Shown here piece after piece: positions 1 through 11,292 of a stretch of 64,000 nucleotides of DNA (position 1 is the stretch's first letter; every line of letters begins with the position of its first letter). The notes beneath the pieces were generated by a model. It saw only the letters and a list, made by a program, of their open reading frames with translations. It was not told the origin of the DNA and did no database searches. Source of the stretch: Prosapia bicincta (lineage: Eukaryota > Arthropoda > Insecta > Hemiptera > Cercopidae); NCBI GenBank assembly GCA_036971475.1, contig JBAIZL010000003.1, positions 53,172,842 through 53,236,841 on the forward strand, written 5' to 3'. A program made the translations under genes and the position numbers.

Positions 1-1
1 T

Positions 2-1815
2 GGGATAATCTCTACTTCCACGGGAATTATAACTGATGCTATGACAATTGCACCTGATCGTCCTTTCACTCCTATTCCTCCGCCACTACCAACAACACTT
101 CCTCAAGAAGTTTCTTTTCCTTTAGAATCAACACCATACTGTCCACCTCCTCCACCTCCACCTGAAATACCATACCAGAAACCAGCATACATAGTACACA
201 CAGCTTCCTGTGCATCTCCAATGTTGCAAGCTTTAACCATTGCTCCAGATCGCCCTTATTCACCATTACCTTCAGCTGTAAAACCTTTTGAAGAGACACA
301 AGAGCCCCCAGAACCTCCAAAACCCAAAATTTCAATGATCACTGCATTAACCACTGCACCAGAAACTCCGTACCATCTTCAAGGGGCAGAATCTACATCA
401 AAACCTCCTGAACCTGTACAGAAGTACGTTACAAAACCAGCAACTGGTGCATTTCGACCTATTTCATCTGAAAAGCGTCCATCAATACCTGATACAAAAC
501 CAACCCCTTTGCCTGTCCCTGTGACTCTTGCTAAAGAAGAACCCCCTCAACCACCAATTAGATCTTTTCCTCCTGTCACTGATGAACTTAAATCAACGTT
601 TAGTACAGTACCTTCATTTGGCCCGATCTCAAAAGGTAAATCATCTTCATCATTTTCATCTAGTGAACAAACATCTACCAAAATTGAAGACACTTCTAAG
701 AAATTGATTTCTATCAGTGAATTCCGGAGTTCTCCTTCCTATAAATTACTGGCTTCTGAATTGGAACAGCCAAGACCTGTAACTCCTAAATTACCAGTAC
801 AAGCTCCGTCTGCACTTCCATATTATCAACAGAATATAGGTGAAATACCGTTGGCTCATAGACCAAAGTCTCCTCTTCCTCATCAAATAAAAGCTCCAAT
901 GATTCACCCTCCACCTCCTCAACAACCATATAAACAATCCTATGGCCATAACAGCTCTGTACAAACTATGAAAACTCTATATGCACAAAAGGTTGCAGAA
1001 CAATACCAGTCACAGCAATATATTCCAGAGCCTATTAAACAATCAGGTTTAGTCGATCAGTCAGCTAAAAAGGTAGTTCCTATTCTTGGATATCAACCAT
1101 CACCTCTAGCAGGAAAACCAGCAATGGCAGGTGAACAAAATATTCCCAAGACAGGAGGGACTTCAAGTAACCTTGATAAAACTAAACAAGTATTTAAGCC
1201 TTCGATTCCATCAACAAATAAACAAGAAAAACCACAAACAGCACCTTGGATGGTTGTTAAAGAACAGCCATCTTGTAGTGAAGCTTCTTCTGCCCCGTGG
1301 AGGAAAGAATCTATTGAAGGATCCAGTCAGTCCATCGGAAAACAGTCTTTTGAAACATCTAGTCAGATCACATCCCTAACTGGTCAGAGGAAGCAGTCAT
1401 TTGAAACGTCTGGTCAGATCTCGTCTCTAACTGGTCAGAGGAAACAGTCAGTTGAAACGTCTGGTCAGATCGCGTCTCTAACTGGTCAGAGGAAACAGTC
1501 AGTTGAAACGTCTGGTCAGATCGCGTCTCTAACTGGTCAGAGGAAACAGTCATTTGAATCAGCTCGTTCAAAACCATACTCCAGCATGTCTTTACCACAA
1601 ACTTCCAACAAACAGTTTGGTCCTCAACCCGTACGACCTACAACTTTGCCTGTTGTGAATACACCCCCTAAAATCCCCGATGCAGGTCCTGGCGGTGCTC
1701 CAAAGTCTGGAATAGCAGGAACATCTGCGCCACGCTGGGGTCGAGGCCTTCTGAATCCTAATGTTGGTGTTGGGGCTCGTATACCACAATGTGGACAGTG
1801 CCATAGACAAATAAG
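2..1815 (+). CDS. Zasp52: Zasp52, large proline-rich linker exon ending in the first zinc knuckle of LIM1 (5' end outside window)
   Basis: Zasp52/ALP-Enigma proteins sit at muscle Z-discs and integrin attachment sites, binding alpha-actinin through an N-terminal PDZ domain (outside this window). The frame is open from base 2, so the ATG at 41 is probably internal rather than a start. The product is low-complexity and rich in Pro, Ser and Gln. The motif A(L/M)T(I/T)AP(D/E)xP(F/Y) occurs three times (near nt 38, 229 and 343), a feature I associate with insect Zasp linkers. A four-unit 17-residue repeat lies at 1340-1543. The exon ends IPQCGQCHRQIR with a donor at 1816 (AAG|GTACGG), phase 2. Its last two bases plus the first A at 9063 make the Arg of QIR-GPFIT, giving a complete LIM1. 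Reading on past the donor stops at 1837, a possible LIM-less terminus if the intron is retained. Assignment rests on the downstream LIM domains and the repeat motif. Confidence 0.9.
1340..1543 (+). repeat. 51-bp in-frame tandem repeat, four units, in the Zasp52 linker exon
   Basis: Units start at 1340, 1391, 1442 and 1493, and a partial fifth starts at 1544. Each encodes 17 residues of the form KQSxETSxQIxSLTGQR. Units 3 and 4 read as identical at the nucleotide level, which points to recent copying. The period is a multiple of three, so changes in copy number keep the frame. Confidence 0.95.
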
Positions 1816-2024
1816 GTACGGAAGCTTGTCTGTGTGAATGTGTGTTTAGTTTGTGTTTAGAAGCTTTTCGTCCTTTACATTCCAAGTTTTAATTGCAATA
1901 ATTTTTTTTTTTTAATTAACTAATATGAAATGAAAATATTTTATTGATTGGATACAGTAATTTTATTACTATTGAGACTTACTTTACCATATTAAAAATT
2001 TATGATTCTTAGCAAGCATCTTTT

Positions 2025-2133
2025 GTATATCACAGCACTAGAAATGCGATGTATTATTGTAAAACCAAACCTATGAGAAATAACAGCAAGACAATGGTTT
2101 TAGTAAATTAATTAAATTACAAAAACAAGCTTT
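2025..2133 (+). repeat. Direct repeat, left copy (pairs with 3709-3816)
   Basis: About 108 bp beginning GTATATCACAGCACTAG and ending in a CAAAAACAAGCTTT tract. It matches 3709-3816 with only a handful of differences and lies 1.58 kb from it, in the Zasp52 intron. Confidence 0.9.
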
Positions 2134-2316
2134 ATGAGTCTAGAAATAAGAGTAGTTTTTGAAAAATATAAACAATATAAAATTTTATTTTTATATTGCT
2201 AAATTAAAATTTATTGAGTTTTAATGTTTTATTAATTTTTAAAATAAAAATCTTTAAAATGTTTAAAATTTTGCCCAAAACAAATTACTATTTTCCACAA
2301 GCCCAGTATAACTTTT

Positions 2317-2320
<4 letters not shown>

Positions 2321-2375
<55 letters not shown>
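2321..2375. repeat. (TA)n microsatellite
   Basis: An uninterrupted TA dinucleotide run of about 27 units in the Zasp52 intron. Confidence 0.98.
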
Positions 2376-2377
<2 letters not shown>

Positions 2378-2789
2378 TTTTAATACAGTATGTGATATTA
2401 AAGAAGCCCTGTAAATAGTGATGTCTAGGACCAAGATAAATTATTGTTCAGCTTTCAAGAAACAGTCAAGAAGTGGAGACAACTTTCAGAAAGTCTCATC
2501 CAACAATAATAAATAAATGTTTAGAGTGTCTTAAAAAAAAAAAAACACTTTTTTTAAACTCAGTGTGTAAAATTCTTGTAGCCATTTGAATTAACCTTTC
2601 TACATGTTTTTCTGGTATTTACCTTAATATTTTTCTACCATTGTTTCTATAATTTCATATTTGATTAAAACCAATTTCTTACTGATTAAATGATAAGACA
2701 GTTGAATATCGAGTCAAAAGTTTATTTATTAATAATTGTAAGGATAACAATTTTTTTATGGTTAGCTTATATAAAAGATATTTGGGAGA

Positions 2790-3560
2790 AAATTGCTAAT
2801 GAATTAGGACGGTTCAACATTACAACGGTTTCTCTAATTTCGGATAATTTAAGCAATCCTATCAAAAGAGGTTAAGACAGTACTGGATAGATTATGTGGG
2901 AATAATGTAGTGTATAAAATTAACTGTCTGGAATATGTGCCTTTTACGTAAGCGAGACTAAGAGACAGGTTGGTGCTCGTATCCGTGAACATGAGAATAA
3001 TAGTAAGAAGGACAAACACTCTTCGTCTAGTGTTTTCTAGGAAACATAGTGAAAAGTTTGGGCATAAATTTGATTTTGAAAATTTTATTATACTGGAAAA
3101 TGAGTCCAACTGGAGGAAGAGGACTTATTCTGAAGTTGTCCATATTAACTTAAAAAAGAATGGTGTCTATATTAAAAATGATTTTGATAAGTTATGTAGA
3201 AGCCATTGTTATATAAATTAAAAACATCAAAAAACTAGGTAATGTTGGCTGTATGGTTGAAGCTTTTGTTTTTTTATGTATGGGTTATTTTGTTTGGTTG
3301 TTTTTTATATGCGTATATTGTTGTTTTCTCAGTTTTGTTATTCTTTTTAATTATATTTTAGATGAACTTATGACTGCCGCCATGTTGGTGGGTTATCTTA
3401 TTAAGTTTTTGACTAAATATCATTGAGTTTTTTTAAAGTCTTGAATATTTGTTGTGAGTGTACTTGTATTTTATATGCATATTTATAATGTAATGTAAAA
3501 TTGTTTTCATTAGGGCTTCATAAGGGCAACAAATTAGTTGTCAAAATGTTGCTCTAAATA
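2790..3560 (+). mobile_element. Penelope-like element remnant, 3' part with GIY-YIG domain
   Basis: Penelope-like elements (PLEs) encode a reverse transcriptase followed by a GIY-YIG endonuclease. From about 2874 the + strand translates, with a frame break near 2950, as VVYKINC, then ETKRQVGARIREHENN, then a stretch with HKFDFENFIILENES and RTYSEVVHI. This is the order of the C-terminal GIY-YIG region of PLEs (YKI-C knuckle, ETKR, R-EH, late acidic-aromatic motif). Stop codons and a frameshift show it is dead. At 3505-3545 a decayed hammerhead-like arrangement follows (GGCAAC and GTTGTC flanking AAATTA, then CAAAATG where GAAAC would be expected). The element sits between the direct repeats at 2025 and 3709. 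Confidence 0.7.
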
Positions 3561-3708
3561 AATAAACTTTTGGCTCACTTATCATTTATTCAATAGTTAT
3601 CTCAAGTCCTCTAATAAACAGGAATAGCAATTATTTCCTGTTGCTTCTGAATGGACCTAATTAAGGACACTAATTTACTGCTGCAGTAAAAAGTGGACTG
3701 ACCAATTT

Positions 3709-3816
3709 GTACATCACAGCACTAGAAATGCGATGTATTATTGTAAAACCAAACCTAAGAGAAATAACAGCAAGCCTGTGGTTTTAGTCAATTAATTAAA
3801 TTACAAAAACAGGCTT
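3709..3816 (+). repeat. Direct repeat, right copy (pairs with 2025-2133)
   Basis: Near-identical to 2025-2133. The first and second copies differ at scattered sites such as CCTATGAG versus CCTAAGAG and AAGACAATGG versus AAGCCTGTGG. Confidence 0.9.
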
Positions 3817-5811
3817 TTTGATGATTAGGTAGAACTATTGTCTAGTGAATATGTGTTTTCTTGCATGTGTTTTTCTTTAAATAAGTGTAGAAAACTATTT
3901 AAAAATTGTATTTCATTTTGTCAGCTTAGGTGTTGAATATTTACTGTAAAGTTAGTATAAATGTGCAAATTACATCATCACAAAAGTTAGAAGAGTAGGT
4001 GTAATTGTTATATTATTTTTAATAGGGTATAACTGTCATATTTGGCGATCAGTGTACAGTAGAGTCTTGAAATTCTGGGTCCCGATAATTCGAGGTTCCA
4101 TTAAATTCGAGTCTATTTCATCTATTTGAAAGAAATCGATGAATTCAGCTTCAACAAAATGTTTATGGCCATACAGTTTGCAAAAGAAAAGATTCAGGTT
4201 TCCTAGATATGTTCATATTTATACTATATGCAAAGGAAATGAGACGGGCTTTCAATAAATGTCCATATAAAGTTCTATAAACTGATTTTGTATATTATTA
4301 ATCATAGTACTGTATTAGAGTTCATTAAAACACCTTTTTATTCTAATGCACAGGAATGTGTATTCGTGTAAACCGAGTTTTTGGTAATCCGAAGGTGTCT
4401 CGGCCCCATCTACCTGTTTTCGACACCATACTGTATCTCGTTTTATTATCTGGGTTTTATACACAAATGTACTTATACGGACTTTTTTTTATAGAAAAAT
4501 ATATTAACAAATTGTTTTTTTATAGATTGGCAATTTTTTAGGTAATGAAATAAAACAACAAAATTGTATTTAACAGAATGTTTTGTTTAAATCAAACAGT
4601 CATATATCTTGAAGTCCCTAGTCACAATTAATCCTTTTTGTAGAACTTGGTTCTTAGTTAATCTCATCAAGGATGTTTTATTGCTTATACTGAACAATAT
4701 TCTTGTATCTGTTAACTTTAATATTTCCCATCCTGTAACAACCGTCTGTTGTGCAAATTAAGCATAACTCATACAACTCATTTGCTTTAGCATTATATGT
4801 AATGCATGTCTTTGAGTGTATTGTATTTAATCTAGCATGGTTTTGTTTTGTGTTGTAAGAATAATAGTTTAAAAGTAGATTCTATTTTCAATTCTATGCT
4901 TGTATTGCTTTCTAAAATATGATCTTTTTATTTTATTGTTGGTGTCATTGTTGATTTTGTTGGTGACATAATATAACTTACAGTTAAGTAATATTATTTA
5001 GTTATAATGAACTATCTGATCTTAATTGTATTGCCTAAATTAAAAAAAAAAAACACACAAGTAAAAGGAAATCTTTAGTAAAGTACTTTCTAGTATATAA
5101 AGCTTTCTTAAAAGTAGCATTTATGTTTCTTACAGTGACTATTTTAGGAGAAGAGTCCACATTATCATGAACAATAACTTATTTAAAGTGTAATTTGATT
5201 TAATAAGGATAAGAAATTAAATCCAGAACCAGTTACAGTCTAAGTTAAAATTAGGCATATTTTCCAAAATAATGATCCTATACATCTAAAGTGTATAGAC
5301 TACTTTAAGAAATATTTTATGTTTCAAAATTGTAATATTGACTAGCTTTTAAGTTCAAGATGGAAACAAATAATATTTAGTAAAATAGTTCAGGATGAAT
5401 TCTTTAAAGGAAATTGAAACTTAAATCTAGCTCATCTAATAATTTAGCACGCTCTCTTTCTTTCACTCTCCCATTTACAGATTTCACAGATTTCTTGAAT
5501 GTTGTCTTTAAACACTTTCAGTCTCTAAAGCAAATATGTTTCTAATTATAAAAATATTAAATAATGATCAATTTTTTCAAAGCCAAAATGTGTTATTTTT
5601 TTCAGAAATTATCAGTGTTCTGTTGAACAAATAATATTTTGGTTCTGGTAAAATCTCATAGAATTATAGGTTGCACCAAATCTCTTAAAGCTTTGACACA
5701 CTGGACTTCAGTCTATTGGTTACGGCATGTTTATGTTATTCCTTGTGTACTGATGTTTGTCGTAGTTTTACTAATTAATTTTGTGTTTGTAACTAACCTT
5801 GCATGTCTCAG
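3817..5811 (+). other. Zasp52 intron, no gene recognised
   Basis: AT-rich intronic sequence. Around 4059-4115 an ACAGTAGAGTC...CCCGATAATTCGAGG stretch resembles one end of a pogo/Tigger-type MITE, but I could not place a matching second end. Nothing else is supported. Confidence 0.6.
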
Positions 5812-5905
5812 CTACAGCTAAAGATGCCATAGTGTCTAACATCAGCGACAAAGTATTAAGTGACGTCTACCCAGTTTGTAACAAGTGTGACAAGCAAATA
5901 CGAAG
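5812..5905 (+). CDS. Zasp52: Zasp52, alternative small exon carrying another first half of LIM1
   Basis: A polypyrimidine-like tract ending GTCTCAG precedes the exon; the donor is CGAAG|GTGAGA at 5906. The reading frame encodes TAKDAIVSNISD, then KVLSDVYPVCNKCDKQIR, so the C-x2-C knuckle (CNKC) parallels CGQC of the proline-rich exon. It ends in phase 2 and joins 9063 in frame, giving QIRR-GPFIT. Its start is phase 1, so it must be spliced from an upstream exon other than 2-1815, outside the window. If joined to 1815 it reads AGC TAC AGC TAA, an immediate stop. A second AG six bases downstream (CAGCTACAG) keeps the same phase and would remove two residues. The call is strong because both the protein motif and the phase fit. 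Confidence 0.85.
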
Positions 5906-6177
5906 GTGAGACTTGAATACAGTTACAATATTATCATATTGTTTAGCCAAAAGTAACATAATTTATTTTTATGTATTTTGAATATAGAGAAAAAGGTTGA
6001 AAATCTAAAACTCATTTTAAATAGAGACGTCTCCAGTAGTAAGGCTTATGGAATTGTAATATTTTATTGAAAATTGATCCCCATAATCACATTTCACAGG
6101 AAAAGTTATCTTCATTTAAGGAATTATTTATGAAAGATCTCAGTTTCAATAAAAATTACAAGTTAGGAATTTCAGTA

Positions 6178-7183
6178 CAATCTCTCTAATTCGTCACATT
6201 TGAAACCAAAGGGGTGGACAAATTCGAGAAAAATATGAATAACGAAAGTGGTGAAATTAACATGTATCTGAGGGCAAACGTAGCACATAAATATATAAAT
6301 AAATATGTAATGCTAATTAATACGTAGATAATTTATGTTGTACCTACATAATTTGTCGGCTGAAAAACTCAAGGACGCTATTACACAGCACTAAATAAAC
6401 ACTAGAAGCCCGCAGTACAGTTTGTAATTACAGTATGTTACTCTATTTTCATAAAAGACATAAAATAAACATATTGCCTTTATGAAAACCTCGCAGGAAC
6501 AATAAAACTAGCAAGAAAAAATATAGAATATTAAATCTATTTTCGTATTAGTCTCTTAAAAAGTCTGTAAATTCCTTTAACACTGCAGTGGTCACGCAGA
6601 TTACTATTATAATCCAGGGGTAAATTTTTGTGTGCCATTTTGGGTTGGTAGAACTTATGACCTTGAGTGTTTTTTCCCACACACATCCCCACTGTTACCA
6701 GTAAAGTAGCAGAGCTGTAAGTTGTCACGTTATTTTTTTTTTGAATATTTCAAATTCACCTGGATTACAATAGTAAGCTGTTCTACCACGTATATGTTTC
6801 CTATACATGAAGTAGTTTTAATATTTTAAATAGATATTTTGTTATTTTTGTGTGAAAACAATATTTAAATTAGTAACACAATTATCTATGAACAATGTCT
6901 GAGCCAGAGCGTGAACAAATATGATGCTGGCTTGCCGATTCCAAAAGTGACTTACAATAGTAATCGACTACTCACGTTACTTATTTATTCGTGACCACTG
7001 CAGTGTTAATACTAAAGAATTCTTTCCTTTTTGATTTGCAAGCTCCCAAATTTGTCTTAATAGCATCAGTTTCATTAGTTCTGTTTTTTACCTCACTCAT
7101 CAGCCTTATCTGATGACGCCTACACTATGTGACAGTGCAGATGATGTTTGTTGTTACTGTGATGAATCAGAGAGGTTCTACTG
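6178..7183. mobile_element. Pogo/Tigger-like MITE with TA duplications, containing a nested piggyBac-like MITE
   Basis: The left end reads CAATCTCTCTAATTCGTCAC after TA (6176-6177). The right end, reverse complemented, reads CAGTAGAACCTCTCTGATTC before TA (7184-7185). The ends match after a small gap, as in pogo/Tigger families, which have CAGT-type ends and TA targets. No transposase is seen. About 425 bp of the length is the insertion at 6581-7005. Confidence 0.65.
6581..7005. mobile_element. PiggyBac-like MITE, nested insertion
   Basis: Both ends carry the perfect 16-bp terminal inverted repeat CACTGCAGTGGTCACG and are flanked by TTAA (6577-6580 and 7006-7009), the piggyBac target duplication. 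Subterminal motifs of the form TTACTATTxTAA recur in both orientations. There is no coding capacity. Confidence 0.85.
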
Positions 7184-7185
7184 TA

Positions 7186-9062
7186 TAATTTTCAATAATT
7201 CTTGTTTTGATAAATTTTAATATCTATAAAATTTTTTTTTTATGGTTTCTTTATTTCCTTAATGAAATCTTTCATTTAAACTTTTTATAGCATCTTATAC
7301 TATTTTACTAGTTTTAAGTGAAACGGGATTGGTTTTCAATTTTAAAAAAATATATTATCAAAATATAGGCAAAGAATTTCTCATGATAAAAATTTTGTTT
7401 TGTACTAATAATTTTTTACCTAATTATGATATGAGGCAATGTCACAGACAAGTGGATATATTCCTAAGCCTGTAATACCTATAGGTTCCTCATTCCCTGT
7501 TAATTTCTGGGTATAATAATGAAATGAAGAGTTGCTGATAGTAGAAAATTCTTTGTAAATAATCACTATTGTATGCTGAAAATATGTAATTGTGCTTTTA
7601 TCTTGAAGAATGACAAACTCAATGTGCTATGTAGACTTATTTTAGAAAAAAGGAAACGTCACTATGAATAGTTCTTTTTATATACTCTTAATAATATCAT
7701 TTGCCAAAGAATCAAGAGTCCAGTGACTCACAGAACTGAACAATGCACTGACCTAGTGTGAAACTCATCTGCCGAAAAATATCAATAAGTAGTGGTTTTT
7801 GTGTGAAGTGATATTTTTAAACTTTTTATATGGATCTTTAAAAGATCTTTTTACCTCATGTAAATAAAATGGTAAGGAATCCTTTTTATTTTGGAGTGAT
7901 AATTTATAATAATACAGAACCCCTTATTTAAAAAATAAATATTTTCATTTCCAGCCCATATTAAATATTTTTGTGCTACAACCTACTGGAAGACTGTACG
8001 GTCCTAATTACATTTAAAAGCTAGAGGTAACTAAATTGTTGTTGTTAACAAAATGGAAATGACAAAAATCTACAAAGCAGTAACAATGTTTTGTTACAGT
8101 ATGCAAAATTTCATTTACTGAATTTTAGGTTTGCCAAAATAAATCCAGTTCTTTTATAGGAACATATTTCCATTGTAGATTTCCAAGAGATTTTAAAATT
8201 TTTAAGCAATATTTCAGGGATGCTAATTATAATATTAGATTTTAAAGTAGTTCTGGTTTAAAATGACAGAAAATTTTAAGAAAATTAAAATTTAGGTTTT
8301 ATAGCACTCTGCACTGTGAAGTATAATATTTATTTTTGTCACAATACACCAGACATACCATAAATCACTATAGAATTTAAATCCTGTCCCACCTTCTTAA
8401 GGTGTTACAGCCCTTACACAACCTTTTAGCCATATTAGATTTCGTTTTAATCCAGACAAACTATTTTTAATCAATGTTTTCTTAATAAATAATTTAATTT
8501 AATTACTTGAAATTTAATATTATTAAAAAAGTCTTCAAAGGTCATAGGCAATTCACAAATAGTTTAAATAATCATGTAAATTTTATACTTAAGTCCACCA
8601 TTTTGAGAATTATTAAGATAAACTATATTTTCTATCTTTTGAACAATTTAAATCATGTAAAACATCACTTGTAAAAGTATTGGCGTTAGAACTAGAAGAA
8701 AAGTTATAAAAAAATGCTGTTACCTTTAAAGTTAGTTTTGGTTTTGGTAACCAATATTAGCTTGGTTATTTATAGTATGTCGTAAAGTTATTGGCATTAA
8801 TAAAGTGTTTTCCGATACAAATAAATATAATTGTTTTCCTTCCAAATTCTATAACAGTAGTTTCTTAAATCATAAAATAGTATGACATTGTACTAACTAG
8901 AAAAATGTTTTAGTAAATGTATATTTTTGAAACAGGTTTTAAAATTATATATACTTTCAAAACTATAAATTATTAAATATTTTCACAATTTTACGATTGT
9001 GTACAATTATCTTTCACAAATATTACACTATGGTAAAACTTGAGTGATTTCATGCATTGCAG
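7186..9062 (+). other. Zasp52 intron with one short dispersed repeat
   Basis: AT-rich. At about 7715-7830 there is a copy of a dispersed repeat (CAGTGACTCACAGAACTGAACAATGC ... AAATATCAATAAGTAGTGG) also found near 11190, 14180, 40620 (opposite strand), 58430 and 63425. No coding exon is visible elsewhere. Confidence 0.6.
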
Positions 9063-9249
9063 AGGGCCTTTTATCACTGCTTTGGGTAAAATCTGGTGCC
9101 CTGAACATTTTGTGTGTGTGAACGCTCAGTGCCGTCGCCCTCTGCAAGACATTGGATTTGTTGAAGAATCTGCAGGCCTGTACTGCGAATACTGCTTTGA
9201 ACAGTTTCTTGCACCTTCTTGCAGCAAGTGTAATTCCAAAATTAAAGGC
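9063..9249 (+). CDS. Zasp52: Zasp52, second half of LIM1 and start of LIM2
   Basis: The acceptor is CATTGCAG|A and the donor GGC|GTAAGT at 9250 (phase 0). It encodes GPFITALGKIWCPEHFVC, then VNAQCRRPLQDIGFVEESAG, then LYCEYCFEQFLAPSCSKCNS and KIKG. The H-x2-C (HFVC), C (AQC) and final C-x2-C (CEYC) complete LIM1; CSKC begins LIM2. It is nearly invariant among insect Zasp proteins. The first base joins AG from either 1815 or 5905. Confidence 0.95.
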
Positions 9250-9361
9250 GTAAGTTCAACTTATATTATATTTTAAACATAAAGTATAAGTGTACATTAA
9301 TAGTTGAAATGTTAGGCTTTATTAGCTCTCCACTTTAATTATGAGTTTGTTTTCTTTCCAG

Positions 9362-9482
9362 GACTGTTTGAACGCCATTGGGAAGCACTTCCACCCAGAA
9401 TGTTTCACTTGTGCTTACTGTGGCAAGTTGTTCGGCAACAGTCCCTTCTTTTTGGAGGACGCACTTCCATATTGTGAAAATG
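9362..9482 (+). CDS. Zasp52: Zasp52, body of LIM2
   Basis: The acceptor is TTTCCAG|GAC and the donor AATG|GTAATT (phase 1). It encodes DCLNAIGKHFHPECFTCAYC, then GKLFGNSPFF and LEDALPYCEN. H-x2-C-x2-C-x2-C (HPECFTCAYC) and the later C (YCEN, completed with D from the next exon) form the LIM2 zinc sites. LIM2 begins at CSKC in the previous exon. Confidence 0.95.
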
Positions 9483-9983
9483 GTAATTAAATGTTTTAAC
9501 TTTTATATACTCATGTATATGAATGTACAGGTGCATTACGCTTTGACCCAAATATGTAATGCTTTAAACTTTAAGAAGAATGTGGTTCTATATTAGGCAC
9601 CAAAAGTCAACTTTTACTTAACTAATATTTTTAATTTACAATAGTTTCTTAATTCTCCGGTATTTATGGCCTCGGAAAATTCTGTTATTTATTTGGGACA
9701 TAAAATAACAAAATATTTTAAAATTTAATAGCTCTTTTAGTTACACATTGGTTTGTTTTTTGTATCGATTCCATTTTTTGTAGAAATACTGTTCTTTTTT
9801 CTATAACATAAAATTTTACAATCAATCTTATCCCAGCAAACCGCTAATTATCGACATATATGTATATATATATCGTGATTTTTCACGTTGTCCATTATTT
9901 TTCCGTTGCACTGACTTTACAGTATAAGGTAAAATTACTGCACTTGGTGGTAGAAAACATTATTTACAAGTAATCATAATAAC

Positions 9984-10044
<61 letters not shown>

Positions 10045-10074
10045 AACATAAGTCAAAATACAAATACAAGAATT

Positions 10075-10490
10075 ATAATTGAATTTACAATTCAAAGCTT
10101 TTCGTTGGCTAACAGTACCAACATCATCAGGTTGCTTTAGGGAAATTTAGGAATTTTATTATAAACGTATAAATATCCTATCCTGAAAGGTAGGAGGAAA
10201 ATAAGAGGAGTGTATAAAATAGTTTTAAAAGAGTTTTTGGGGCTATATCATAAAACATTCACGAGCTTAAATGGAATTTGAAGTTGATATCTTCTGTTGG
10301 GTTTAATTTAAATCATTATGTTTTGTACTGCTTGGTTGTGTAGAATTCGTAGGTTTATCGATGCCTATATAGTTATAGTTTGTTGGTATGAGGTGTTCAC
10401 AAAGTTTGATAATATTCGTACTTCGAATGTTTAGAGTAAAGTACCAATTTACCTTATCTACACAAACATACCAAAAAAACTTCATATTCT
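10075..10490 (-). mobile_element. Probable Penelope-like element 3' end with hammerhead-like motif
   Basis: On the minus strand 10098-10130 contains CTGATGA, a 5-bp stem (GTTGG/CCAAC) with a 9-nt loop, then GAAAAGC. This is the order CUGAUGA-stem II-GAAA of a type I hammerhead ribozyme, a known companion of PLE terminal repeats. Stem III is not clearly formed. Upstream on the same strand a degenerate 60-codon frame (10303-10485) follows, which could be the PLE C-terminal extension but is not recognisable by itself. The assignment rests mainly on the ribozyme-like core. Confidence 0.45.
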
Positions 10491-11059
10491 GTACAAACTA
10501 AAGAAGAATAATAGACTGTACCAAATCGAACAGTACAAATCCAATTACATTACTATTCTTACATACATTTTGACATAGTTAACTCACAAACACTTTTAAA
10601 CCTTAAACTCAGTTCAACTAATTTTAAAGAAACTTTAAAGAGAAGCCAGTTAGAGTCAGAGTTAAAATGGCCACTTCATTTAGACGAGAAGTGGATGATA
10701 CTCTAGACATGTGTTTACATATTCCTAAATGTTAAAGTACATAAATACAAACATTTACATATTTTAAAAATATTCACTTTATTCCAACAAACCTAATATC
10801 TTAAAATATTTAATTTATTTTCATTAGATCAATTTTCCCAAATTACTTTTTAATTAAAGTTATTAAACTTTAAAAAGTCATGCAAATACATGACACAACT
10901 CATCTATAAAACACAACCAAACAGTAAACATGATCATCTTCCAACTCAAAACTTAAATGTTTATAGTCACTTTAAATCTTAAGTAAACCTTGGTTTTTAA
11001 ACAGAAACGTTCTTCTTCAAAATTTTATTTTACTTAATTGAAATAATACTCTCATTTTT

Positions 11060-11292
11060 TTACTGCTATTGGTATCACTGAACAAAAAACCTTTTCTCAC
11101 TTATACTGTTTTCCAGAAAACGGTTTTTGAATTAGATTAGTGCATTGTTCAATGTTGTAATTCACAGACCGCCGGGAGTCTGGTTCGTGACTCACAGAAC
11201 TGAACAATACAATGATCTATTGTGAAATGCATCTGCTGAAAAAAAATATCAGTAAGTACTGGATTTTTACCAAGTGATACCAATAGTAGTAA
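11060..11292. repeat. Foldback (inverted repeat) element, about 105-bp arms
   Basis: The left arm starts TACTGCTATTGGTATCACT near 11061 and the right arm ends AGTGATACCAATAGTAGT near 11291. Toward the centre CATTGTTCAATG opposes CTGAACAATAC. The arms are moderately diverged, with a centre around 11169-11190. The right arm belongs to the dispersed repeat also at 7715, 14180, 40620, 58430 and 63425. Confidence 0.7.

Noticed and set aside
1368..1598. Antisense 76-codon frame with internal repeats
   Set aside because: Shadow of the 51-bp in-frame repeat of the Zasp52 exon.
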